Notes under the pieces: model-generated
Database searches by the model: none
Seen by the model: the letters and a program-made list of their open reading frames with translations, nothing else
What the model was told of the DNA's origin: nothing
Program-made: the position numbers and the translations under genes
Part shown: positions 53,112 to 59,984 of the stretch, piece after piece
Layout of the letters: the number at the start of each line of letters is the position of its first letter
How positions within the stretch are numbered: the stretch's first letter is position 1
NCBI GenBank assembly: GCA_000974665.1
Contig: BBSY01000003.1
Span: 248,001-312,000 of the forward strand
Source of the DNA: an alpha proteobacterium U9-1i
Lineage (GTDB): Bacteria > Pseudomonadota > Alphaproteobacteria > Caulobacterales > Aquidulcibacteraceae
DNA length: 64,000 bases
Direction: 5' to 3'

Positions 53112-53864
53112 TTAGCTGGTGTCGAGGGCGAGCGCGGGCGTTTCGGGGGCGTAGCGTTGGCGCCAAGCTTCGAACGCGGGCAGCAATTCGGCGATGACGT
53201 CGACGATCGCGAGATCGCCGGGCTTGGTGTTCTTGGCGCGGAAGCTGCGCGTTGGTTGCGCGAGTTTGTGCGCGAGTGCGGCGACGTTTTGACGGCGTTG
53301 CAGAATGCGCATCAGGCGCATGGTGACGTGTAAGGGGTTGAGTGCGGCGCGGCGCAAAGCTTCGAGGCGGCGTGCGAGCGCTGTGCAGCAAAGCACGGGC
53401 GCGGTTTCACTTGGACCGCCGGCGTCTCGCCGGCCGGCGCTTTGTTCAGAAGAGTTGGTGCTGGCCGGCGGGGACGCCGGCGGTCCAAGAGGAGATGCGT
53501 TCAAATCGAACGAAACACGCCATTGGCGCGGGTTTTCGGGATCGAACGCGAGGCTTTTGGTTTCGTATGAATAGCTGATGGGAAATGGTCGCGGCTTGGT
53601 TTTGGGCATCGCGATCCAGAAGAAACGCAGCGCGTGAATGAAGATCAAGCGCCGCATCAATTCTTCGCAGCGATAGAGCCAATCGCTGCAGTGTTTGTGA
53701 TCCTTGCGCGAGAGATAGCTTTGTTCGGCGAGCTTTTGCGGGCCGCCGAACATCACGTAAGCGCAGTGAATGTAATAACGCGCCGCTTCCCAGAGCTGGT
53801 CGAGCGGGGTCTGTTCGGTTTCGACGGGCGCGTCGAAGTTTGGAGGAAACAGGCTTTGATCCAT
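53112..53864 (-). CDS. Hypothetical protein with in-frame palindromic repeat insertion
   Basis: A 250-residue cytoplasmic protein I do not recognise. The N-terminal half has aromatic and basic helices (LWEAARYYIHCAYVMFGGPQKLAEQSYLSRKDHKHCSDWLYRCEELMRRLIFIHALRFFW). The C-terminal half is helical (RRLEALRRAALNPLHVTMRLMRILQRRQNVAALAHKLAQPTR). Between them, 26 codons (53411-53488) are encoded by a near-perfect inverted repeat and give a Pro/Ser/Gly-rich linker, leaving the frame intact. No signal peptide. Confidence 0.7.
   Translation of the reverse strand: MDQSLFPPNFDAPVETEQTPLDQLWEAARYYIHCAYVMFGGPQKLAEQSYLSRKDHKHCSDWLYRCEELMRRLIFIHALRFFWIAMPKTKPRPFPISYSYETKSLAFDPENPRQWRVSFDLNASPLGPPASPPASTNSSEQSAGRRDAGGPSETAPVLCCTALARRLEALRRAALNPLHVTMRLMRILQRRQNVAALAHKLAQPTRSFRAKNTKPGDLAIVDVIAELLPAFEAWRQRYAPETPALALDTS
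53411..53488. repeat. 78-bp palindromic element inside a gene
   Basis: Left end TTGGACCGCCGGCGTC (53411-53426), and right end the inverse, finishing GGCGGTCCAA at 53488. The arms of about 25 bp match except for one or two bases around an inner loop. The length is exactly 26 codons, so insertion keeps the host frame. Confidence 0.85.
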
Positions 53865-53974
53865 ATGTGCTGCGCGCGAGTATACGCCGGCGTGGGATCG
53901 GTCGGATTGTTTGGGCTAGTGCGCGGATTTTGTTGGCGCGGGCGCGGGATAGAGGCGCGCCTATCCCCGCACTT

Positions 53975-54074
53975 CGTCATTCCGGGGCGGCGAAGCCGAA
54001 CCCGGAACCCAGAGGCAACCGGTGCGACTTAGGCCCCTGGGTTCCGGATCGCGCTCGCGCGCGTCCGGAATGAC
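53975..54074. repeat. Palindromic repeat family 1, copy A (intergenic)
   Basis: Begins CGTCATTCCGGGGC and ends GTCCGGAATGA, with inner inverted blocks GGAACCCAGAGG / CCCCTGGGTTCC. Close relatives are at 55776-55879 and 59869-59973. It lies between the hypothetical gene and paaE. Confidence 0.85.
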
Positions 54075-54107
54075 TGAGGGGGTGGAGTGCCCTGTCCTTA
54101 GTGAAGT

Positions 54108-55184
54108 TTAAACGTCGTAGGTTAGCGCCACGCCTTCGCTCACCGGCGTGGCTTGGCAGGTGAGGACGTAGCCGTCGGCGACCTCTTGTTCCGACAGCCC
54201 ATAATTCACTTTCATCTCGACTCTGCCGCTCGTGACTTTTGCGCGGCACGTGGCGCAGACGCCGCCTTTGCAGGCGAAGGGCGCGGGTAGGCCGGCGGCG
54301 CGGACATTGTCGAGGATGGAGTGGTTGGCGGGATCGAAGGTCACGTTCATGCGTCTGCCGCCGAGCGTGACGCTCATTTTGAGGCCAGCGGCTTTTTCTT
54401 CGAGAGCGCGCGCGGCTTCGGCCTGGGCTTGCGAGAGCGGGCCGGTGGTGAAGCGTTCGACGAGAATGCGGTTCTTGGGCGTGTCGCGCTTCAGCAGCGC
54501 CTCTTCGATCGCGTCCATCATCGGGCCGGGGCCGCAGATGAAGAAGGCGTCGACGATTTTCGGATCAAGCAGGCTCGAAAGAATGTCACCACACTTCGCG
54601 GTATCGAGGCGGCCGTTGAAGAGTTCGATCTCTTCTTCCTCGTCTTCGAGGAAATGATAGATCGCCAACCGATCGATGTAGCGATCCTTGAGGCCGGCGA
54701 GTTCTTCCAGGAACATGATGCCGGCGGAGACGCGATTGCCGTAGAACAGCGTGAAGCGCGAGTTTGGCTCGCTTTCGAGCGCGGTTTTGATCAGCGACAG
54801 GATCGGCGTGATGCCGGAGCCGCCGGCGAAGCCGGCATAATGGCGCGTGGCTTTCGCGTCGAACTCCCAGGTGAAGCTGCCGTGCGGGATCATGACGTCG
54901 AGCGTGTCGCCCGCTTTCAGCGTTTCGTTGGCCCAGGTGCTGAAGGCGCCGCCGGCGATTTTCTTGACGCCGATCTTGAGCGCGCCTTCGCTCGGCGCGA
55001 CGCAGAGCGAATAATTGCGGCGCAATTCCTCGCCGTTGAAGTCGCGCTTGAAAGTGAGGTGTTGGCCGGCCTTGAATGCGAACTTGTCGCGCAGGTTCGC
55101 GGGCAGCTCGAAGCGCACGGAGACGGAATCGTTGGTCTCGCGCTTTACTTCGGCGACGCGGAGGGTGTGAAAATCGATGCTCAT
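54108..55184 (-). CDS. paaE: Phenylacetyl-CoA epoxidase reductase subunit PaaE
   Basis: A 358-residue reductase that passes electrons from NAD(P)H to the PaaAC oxygenase. The FAD-binding ferredoxin-reductase domain has LRRNYSLC and GAFSTWANETLKAGD. The NAD domain has FAGGSGITPILSLIKT and FFICGPGPMMDAIEEAL. The C-terminal plant-type 2Fe-2S domain has CKGGVCATCRAKV and a later Cys in VLTCQATP. The order matches PaaE. It is the last gene of the paaA-DUF3291-BCDE unit, separated from paaD by a repeat element of about 120 bp. Confidence 0.96.
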   Translation of the reverse strand: MSIDFHTLRVAEVKRETNDSVSVRFELPANLRDKFAFKAGQHLTFKRDFNGEELRRNYSLCVAPSEGALKIGVKKIAGGAFSTWANETLKAGDTLDVMIPHGSFTWEFDAKATRHYAGFAGGSGITPILSLIKTALESEPNSRFTLFYGNRVSAGIMFLEELAGLKDRYIDRLAIYHFLEDEEEEIELFNGRLDTAKCGDILSSLLDPKIVDAFFICGPGPMMDAIEEALLKRDTPKNRILVERFTTGPLSQAQAEAARALEEKAAGLKMSVTLGGRRMNVTFDPANHSILDNVRAAGLPAPFACKGGVCATCRAKVTSGRVEMKVNYGLSEQEVADGYVLTCQATPVSEGVALTYDV

Positions 55185-55186
55185 TG

Positions 55187-55302
55187 TCTTCCCCCGCTTG
55201 CGGGGGAAGTGGCCTGAGCGAAGCGAAGGTCGAAGGGGGCGTTGGCTCCCCCCTCAGTCATCGTGCTTCGCACGCTGACAGCTCCCCCGTGAACGGGGGA
55301 GC
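55187..55302. repeat. Palindromic repeat family 2, copy between paaD and paaE
   Basis: CTTCCCCCGCTTGCGGGGGAAG is a hairpin, followed by a GAGCGAAGCGAAGG stretch, GAAGGGGGCG and, at the far end, the hairpin CTCCCCCGTGAACGGGGGAG. It could attenuate transcription between paaD and paaE. A related element lies in the E2 gene (63877-63980). Confidence 0.75.
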
Positions 55303-55314
55303 AAAGATGTGGCT

Positions 55315-55899
55315 TCAGTGACATTTGAACCTATCGAACGGTTCAGCGCAGGCGCGGCAGCGCCAGAGCGCTTTGCAGGGCGTGGAGCCGAAACGGGAGA
55401 TTTCTTCGGTTTGGGTTGAGCCGCAGCGCGGGCATTCGGCCGGCGTTTCGTTCTTCAACGACGCGGAATTGGCGCCCTTCGGCGGCGGCGCGATGCCGTA
55501 GGCGCGGAGCTTCTCGCGGCCCTCGTCCGTGATCCAATCGCTGGACCAAGGCGGCGTGAGTGTTGTTTCGATGCGGACGTGTGCGAAGCCCGCGTCGTCA
55601 AGCGCGCGGCGGATGGCTTGCTCGATGGCGAACGTGGCGGGGCAGCCGGTGTAGGTGGGCGTGATGGTGACGTGGTCGGCGCCGATGTCGCGGACGATGC
55701 CGAGATCCATGACGCTGATGGCGGGAATTTCCGGGTCGGGGACGTCCCGCAAAATCTCCGCGATCAAACCAACTTCGTCATTCCGGACGCGCGAAGCGCG
55801 ATCAGGAACCCAGGGGGTGACAAAGCACGTCGTTTGCGCCGGGGTTCCGGGTTCCGCCTTCGGCGGCCCCGGAATGACGATGGTTGTTGGGTTTGTCAC
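55315..55899 (-). CDS. paaD: Phenylacetate degradation protein PaaD with repeat-encoded N-terminus
   Basis: The core (from about residue 44, GLIAEILRDVPDPEIPAISVMDLGIVRD) is PaaD/MIP18-like, with the Cys of YTGCPAT, and the C-terminal PaaD zinc-ribbon-like CPRCGSTQTEE...CRACAEPFDRFKC. PaaD helps Fe-S or oxygenase assembly. The GTG start overlaps the paaC stop (GTGA); another GTG is one codon upstream. About 40 N-terminal residues (IVIPGPPKAEPG...) come from an in-frame palindromic repeat, so the native protein start has been displaced. Whether this extension is translated or removed is unknown. Confidence 0.9.
   Translation of the reverse strand: MTNPTTIVIPGPPKAEPGTPAQTTCFVTPWVPDRASRVRNDEVGLIAEILRDVPDPEIPAISVMDLGIVRDIGADHVTITPTYTGCPATFAIEQAIRRALDDAGFAHVRIETTLTPPWSSDWITDEGREKLRAYGIAPPPKGANSASLKNETPAECPRCGSTQTEEISRFGSTPCKALWRCRACAEPFDRFKCH
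55776..55879. repeat. Palindromic repeat family 1, copy B (inside paaD 5' end)
   Basis: CGTCATTCCGGACGCG at one end and GGCCCCGGAATGACG at the other, with the family's inner AGGAACCCAGGGGGTGAC block. It sits between the paaD start codon and the conserved domain without breaking the frame. Confidence 0.85.
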
Positions 55900-56654
55900 C
55901 ACGTTGCGCCTGGATAAGCGCGTTGCAGGAATTGCATTTGGCTCAAGAGGTGGCCGAGGTGTTCGCTGTGGTGGCCGTCGCGGCCGCCGACGATGGCGCG
56001 CGTGGGCGCCGGGCGGGCGAGCGTGGCTTCGGCCAGCACCGCGTCGATGCGCGTATCCCAGGCGGCGCGGAGCGCGGCTTTATCGACGGCGATTCCCTCC
56101 TTCGCGAGCTTCGTGTCGAGCGCGTCCATGACGAACAGCTCGTCAGCGAAGCGCCACATCCAGTCGAGGCCGGCGATCATGCGGGCTTTGCTTTCGTCGG
56201 TGCCGTCGCCGAGGCGGATGACCCAATCCGACGCGAGGCGCGAATGGTAGGTGACCTCCTTCACCGCTTTGGCGGCGATGACGGCGAGGCGTGCGTCGCT
56301 GGAGCGCGTGAGTGCTTCGAATTGCAATTCCTGGAAGTGTGAGAACAGGAATTGGCGGGCGATGGTTTGAGCGAAATCGCCGTTCGGCTGTTCGACCAGC
56401 AGGCAATTGGTGAAATCGAGGACGTCGCGTTTGAACGCGAGCGCATCGGCGTCGCGGCCTTTGTTTTCGGCTTCGGCGGCGACGCCCAGGAAGTGCGTGG
56501 CTTGGCCGACGAGATCGAGCGCGACGTTGGCGAGCGACAGATCGACCTCGAGCGCCGGCGCGTGGCCACACCATTCGGAGAGACGCTGGCCAAGGATCAG
56601 CGAATCGTCGCCGAGGCGCAGGGCGTATTGTGCGAGAGGCGGGAGCTTTGCCAT
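55896..56654 (-). CDS. paaC: Phenylacetyl-CoA epoxidase subunit PaaC
   Basis: A 252-residue ferritin-like structural subunit of the oxygenase. It contains LRLGDDSLILGQRLSEWCGHAPALEVDLSLANVALDLVGQA and the HHSEHLGHLLSQMQFLQRAYPGATW end, both typical of PaaC. It starts at 56654, overlapping the paaB stop by one base (TGATG). The open frame extending to 56927 lies inside paaB. Confidence 0.96.
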   Translation of the reverse strand: MAKLPPLAQYALRLGDDSLILGQRLSEWCGHAPALEVDLSLANVALDLVGQATHFLGVAAEAENKGRDADALAFKRDVLDFTNCLLVEQPNGDFAQTIARQFLFSHFQELQFEALTRSSDARLAVIAAKAVKEVTYHSRLASDWVIRLGDGTDESKARMIAGLDWMWRFADELFVMDALDTKLAKEGIAVDKAALRAAWDTRIDAVLAEATLARPAPTRAIVGGRDGHHSEHLGHLLSQMQFLQRAYPGATW

Positions 56655-56947
56655 CAGATGTGCGAGATGCCGTCTGGAATTTTGTAAAAGGTCGGGTGGC
56701 GATAGACTTTGTCTTCGGCTGGCTCGAACAATTCGGCCGCGTCGCCCGGATCGCTGGCGATAATCTTGGCGCTTTCGACCACCCACAAGCTCACGCCTTC
56801 CATGCGGCGCGTGTAAGTGTCGCGCGCGTGTTCCAGCGCCATCTTGGCGTCGGCGGCGTGGACGCTTCCGGCGTGGCGATGCGAGAGCCCCCCCTTGCCG
56901 CGGATGAACACTTCCCACAGCGGCCATTCTTTTGATGCGTCGCTCAT
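56654..56947 (-). CDS. paaB: Phenylacetyl-CoA epoxidase subunit PaaB
   Basis: A 97-residue protein of the PaaB family: WPLWEVFIRGKGGLSHRHAGSVHAADAKMALEHARDTYTRRMEGVSLWVV is diagnostic. It bridges PaaAC units. The ATG at 56947 follows the DUF3291 stop by four bases. The longer upstream frame overlaps that gene and was rejected. Confidence 0.96.
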   Translation of the reverse strand: MSDASKEWPLWEVFIRGKGGLSHRHAGSVHAADAKMALEHARDTYTRRMEGVSLWVVESAKIIASDPGDAAELFEPAEDKVYRHPTFYKIPDGISHI

Positions 56948-56951
56948 GATC

Positions 56952-57416
56952 TTACCCGCATTGTTTCGTGAGCCATGCCTTGAGGTGCGGCAGGCCGGAC
57001 CAGGCATAGGCGTAATCACTGTCGCCGTGACGGCGCAGATGGTCGAGATGCGCGAGGCCTTCCTCAAGCGTGGGGATGTGACCTTCCTCGACCGGCCACA
57101 TCACGAAGATGGCTTGCGCAGGCGCCTCGAACCAATCGTGCTTGCCGTTGTAGATTTTCTTGTGGGCAGTGTTCCAAACGAAATGCTCAAGCGCTTCGGC
57201 GCTTTCCCACACCGACATGTTGGCGATCTGCTGGGGATCGTCGGTGTATTTGATGTCGGTGGCGCCGGCGCCGTCATTGCCTTGCATGCGCCAGACGAAG
57301 CCGGGCGCGCGATCGGCGATGGCGTTGATGGCGTCGAGCTTGGTCATGAAGCCGGCCATGCGCGGATCGTCGAGCGGATATTTGGCGCGGCCGATATTGA
57401 GCTGAGCGACGTGCAT
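56952..57416 (-). CDS. DUF3291-domain protein inside the paa operon
   Basis: A 154-residue protein matching the DUF3291 pattern: HVAQLNIGRAKYPLDDPRMAGFMTKLDAINAIADRAPGFVWRMQ, NMSVWESAEALEHFVWNTAHKKIY and MWPVEEGHIPTLEEGLAHLDHLRRHG. The fold is probably a dimeric alpha/beta barrel like those of monooxygenases and heme-binding proteins. No reaction is known. It sits between paaA (5 bp) and paaB (4 bp), in frame with the operon spacing, which strongly implies co-expression with the epoxidase. Confidence 0.88.
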   Translation of the reverse strand: MHVAQLNIGRAKYPLDDPRMAGFMTKLDAINAIADRAPGFVWRMQGNDGAGATDIKYTDDPQQIANMSVWESAEALEHFVWNTAHKKIYNGKHDWFEAPAQAIFVMWPVEEGHIPTLEEGLAHLDHLRRHGDSDYAYAWSGLPHLKAWLTKQCG

Positions 57417-57421
57417 CGCGA

Positions 57422-58429
57422 TCACTCCGCCGCTTGCTTGGCGGCTTCGCGTTTGGCGGCGTGCGCGCGGGCGGCGTCGCGCACCCAGGCGCCGTCTTCC
57501 CAAGCTTTCACGCGCGCTTGCATGCGCTCTTTCGCGACCGGGCCTTCGCCGCGCACGACGGCGTAGAATTCTTCCCAATCGATCTCGCCGAAATCGTAGG
57601 CGCCGCGTTCTTCGTTCCACTTAAGCGCTTTGTCCGGAACGCTGAGGCCGATGGCCTCGGCTTGCGGGACGGTGACGTCGACGAACTTTTGCCGCAGGTC
57701 GTCATTGGTGTCGCGTTTGATACGCCAGCGCATGCTCTGTTCGGTGTTGGGTGAGTTTTCGTCCGGCGGACCGAACATCATCAGCGACGGCCACCACCAG
57801 CGGTTCAAAGCGTCTTGGGCCATGCGCTTTTGTTCGGGCGTGCCAGCGGCGAGATGCATCATGATCTCGTAGCCCTGGCGCTGGTGGAAGCTTTCTTCCT
57901 TGCAGATGCGCACCATGGCGCGCGCGTAGGGGCCGTACGATGTGCGCTGCAGCGGCACCTGGTTCATGATCGCCGCGCCATCGACGAGCCAGCCGATCGC
58001 GCCGATGTCGGCCCAGGTGAGCGTCGGGTAGTTGAAGATGGTCGAGTATTTGGCTTTGCCGGAATGCAAAGCTTCGAACATCTCGTCGCGTGACGTGCCG
58101 AGCGTCTCCGCCGCTGAATAGAGATAGAGGCCGTGGCCGCCTTCATCCTGCACTTTGGCGAGCAGGATCGCCTTGCGGCGCAGGCTGGGCGCGCGGGAAA
58201 TCCAATTGCCTTCCGGCAGCATGCCGACGATTTCAGAGTGCGCGTGCTGCGACATCTGGCGGACGAGGGTGCGGCGGTAAGCGTCCGGCATCCAATCCTT
58301 GGGTTCGATGAACTCGTCATTGGCGACGCGCGCCTCAAACGCGGCGAGGCGGGCGGGATCCTCCTTGCTGAGGGGGATTGGCGCGCCGGCGGCCTTTTTG
58401 TCCTTGGCGGAGAGGTCAGTTGTGTACAT
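57422..58429 (-). CDS. paaA: Phenylacetyl-CoA epoxidase catalytic subunit PaaA
   Basis: A 335-residue di-iron oxygenase subunit that converts phenylacetyl-CoA to the ring 1,2-epoxide. Di-iron ligands are recognisable in [14 protein letters not shown] (E..H) and [17 protein letters not shown] (E..H). AGGAAG lies just before the ATG. It is the first gene of the reverse operon, directly downstream of the operator at 58461. Confidence 0.97.
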   Translation of the reverse strand: MYTTDLSAKDKKAAGAPIPLSKEDPARLAAFEARVANDEFIEPKDWMPDAYRRTLVRQMSQHAHSEIVGMLPEGNWISRAPSLRRKAILLAKVQDEGGHGLYLYSAAETLGTSRDEMFEALHSGKAKYSTIFNYPTLTWADIGAIGWLVDGAAIMNQVPLQRTSYGPYARAMVRICKEESFHQRQGYEIMMHLAAGTPEQKRMAQDALNRWWWPSLMMFGPPDENSPNTEQSMRWRIKRDTNDDLRQKFVDVTVPQAEAIGLSVPDKALKWNEERGAYDFGEIDWEEFYAVVRGEGPVAKERMQARVKAWEDGAWVRDAARAHAAKREAAKQAAE

Positions 58430-58460
58430 TGGGGCTTCCTGAGGCGTTCGATCAGGTTAT

Positions 58461-58484
58461 AATAGTCCGACTAGTCGGTCAATT
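58461..58484 (-). promoter_or_regulatory. Operator/promoter of the paaA operon (TetR-type palindrome)
   Basis: Contains the perfect 12-bp palindrome CCGACTAGTCGG (58467-58478). On the reverse strand AATTGACCGAC includes a -35 TTGACC, with TATAAC about 15 bp further as a -10 candidate. The same AATTGACCGAC start recurs at 59003, suggesting one regulator for both paa promoters. Confidence 0.65.
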
Positions 58485-58555
58485 AATATCTAGGGCGTTG
58501 TCGGACAATGGAAAACCGCTGCGGGGGCGTTGGCAAGGCCGGATTGGCGCGCGCC

Positions 58556-58987
58556 TCAGGCTTGATCAAGGACGGCGCCTCCGATGCTGCGGGAGAGGCC
58601 GTTGAACTCGGCGATAACGCGTCCGTCGTCAGTGCGTACGCTGACTGTGTAAACGCCGGAGCGCCCAGCACGCGACACCTCACGCGCCTCCGCGATCAGC
58701 ACGTCGTCGACACGCGCCGGCGCCAGGAAGGCGATCGACGCCTGTTGGGCGACGGTGTTTTCGTTGTGCGAATTGCACGCGTAGGCGAACGCCGTGTCGG
58801 CGAGCGCGAAGATCATGCCGCCATGCGCCATGCCGTGGCCGTTCAGCATGTCAGCGCGAAGGCGCATCGACAGACGCGCATAGCCGGCGCGCGCGTCCTC
58901 GATTTTGATCGCCCAAGCCGGACCCGTGCCTTCGCGCGAAAGCATTGTCTCGGCAATGCGCCGCGCTCGTTCGTCCGCTTCGCTCAT
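58556..58987 (-). CDS. paaI: Hydroxyphenylacetyl-CoA thioesterase PaaI
   Basis: A 143-residue hot-dog thioesterase. The signature LNGHGMAHGGMIFALADTAFAYACNSH carries the catalytic Asp, with QASIAFLAPARVDDVLIAEA following. PaaI hydrolyses dead-end CoA esters of the pathway, rescuing CoA. The ATG at 58987 (MSEADERA) is taken; the open frame further upstream is antisense to the paaG-type gene. Confidence 0.94.
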   Translation of the reverse strand: MSEADERARRIAETMLSREGTGPAWAIKIEDARAGYARLSMRLRADMLNGHGMAHGGMIFALADTAFAYACNSHNENTVAQQASIAFLAPARVDDVLIAEAREVSRAGRSGVYTVSVRTDDGRVIAEFNGLSRSIGGAVLDQA

Positions 58988-59002
58988 ACGCAAATCCGTT
59001 TG

Positions 59003-59026
59003 AATTGACCGACCAATTGTTCTGAC
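59003..59026. promoter_or_regulatory. Probable second paa operator (paaI / paaG-type divergent promoter)
   Basis: AATTGACCGACCAATTGTTC shares AATTGACCGAC with the paaA site, but the right half of the palindrome is degraded. It lies between the divergent paaI and paaG-type start codons and includes a -35-like TTGACC in the forward direction. Confidence 0.5.
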
Positions 59027-59065
59027 ATACGCCAAAGCGCACGCGAACGCGAGGTGGAGGACATG

Positions 59066-59851
59066 ATGAGTTACGAGACCATTCTCTTCGACGTCGCAAG
59101 TGGCGTCGCGAAACTCACGCTCAACCGCCCGGACCGTTTGAATTCGTTCACCGTGCAAATGCACGACGAGATCAAGCAGGCGCTCGACACCATGCAAGGC
59201 GCGCGCGTTTTGGTGATCACCGGCGCGGGGCGTGGTTTCTGCGCGGGGCAAGATTTGTCCGATCGCGCGGTTGCGCCAGACGCGGCGAAAACGCCCGATC
59301 TCGGGGAGTCGCTGGAGTTTCGCTACAATCCTTTGGTGCGGCGGATCACATCGCTTGAGATGCCTGTGATCTGCGCGGTGAATGGCGTCGCCGCGGGCGC
59401 TGGCGCCAACATCGCGTTCGCCGCCGACATCGTGATCGCCGCCAAGAGCGCGAAATTCATTCAATCGTTCGCGAATATCGGCCTTATCCCGGATTCGGGC
59501 GGCACGTGGAGTTTGCCGCGTCTTGCGGGCTTGCCGCGCGCATTGGGATTGGCGCTGACTGGCGAGCCGCTGCCGGCGGAGAAAGCCGAGGCGTGGGGCT
59601 TGATCTGGAAATGCGTCGAAGACGCCGACTTGGCAGCGGCGACGGATGCGCTGGCGGTGAAATTCGCCAACGCGCCGACGAAGGGTCTGGCAGCGACGAA
59701 GAAGCTGATCCGTGAGAGCGGCGCCTATTCGCTCAGCGAACAACTTGAGCAAGAGCGCGACTGGCAGCGCGCGCTTGGCAAGACTGATGATTATCGCGAA
59801 GGCGTCGCGGCGTTTCTTGAAAAGCGCACGCCGAAATTTACGGGAAACTGA
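59066..59851 (+). CDS. paaG: Enoyl-CoA hydratase/isomerase, PaaG-type ring epoxide isomerase
   Basis: A 261-residue crotonase: VLVITGAGRGFCAGQDLSDR (oxyanion hole), CAVNGVAAGAGANIAFAADIVIAAKSAKFIQSFANIGLIPDSGGTWSLPRL with the PaaG aspartate in PDSGG. The family member PaaG converts the ring epoxide to the oxepin-CoA. GGAGG precedes two ATGs; the second (59066) has the better spacing. PaaF-like hydratase is less likely because the segment has D, not E, at the second catalytic position. Confidence 0.88.
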   Translation: MSYETILFDVASGVAKLTLNRPDRLNSFTVQMHDEIKQALDTMQGARVLVITGAGRGFCAGQDLSDRAVAPDAAKTPDLGESLEFRYNPLVRRITSLEMPVICAVNGVAAGAGANIAFAADIVIAAKSAKFIQSFANIGLIPDSGGTWSLPRLAGLPRALGLALTGEPLPAEKAEAWGLIWKCVEDADLAAATDALAVKFANAPTKGLAATKKLIRESGAYSLSEQLEQERDWQRALGKTDDYREGVAAFLEKRTPKFTGN

Positions 59852-59868
59852 TCGCGCGCTTTGTCCTC

Positions 59869-59973
59869 CGTCATTCCGGGGCTCGCGCAGCGAGAACCCG
59901 GAACCCAGGGGGTGACCAGAGCTGCGTGTTTGCCCCTGGGTCCCGGATCACGCTTCGCGTGTCCGGGATGACG
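59869..59973. repeat. Palindromic repeat family 1, copy C (between paaG-type gene and paaZ)
   Basis: CGTCATTCCGGGGCTCGC ... GTCCGGGATGACG with the inner GGAACCCAGGGGGTGACC block. Closely similar to copies A and B. Its end abuts GGAGAGAGAGAG, the ribosome site of paaZ. Confidence 0.88.
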
Positions 59974-59984
59974 GAGAGAGAGAG

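Noticed and set aside
58556-59752. 398-codon version of PaaI
   Set aside because: The upstream part is antisense to the paaG-type gene; PaaI family length fits a start at 58987.
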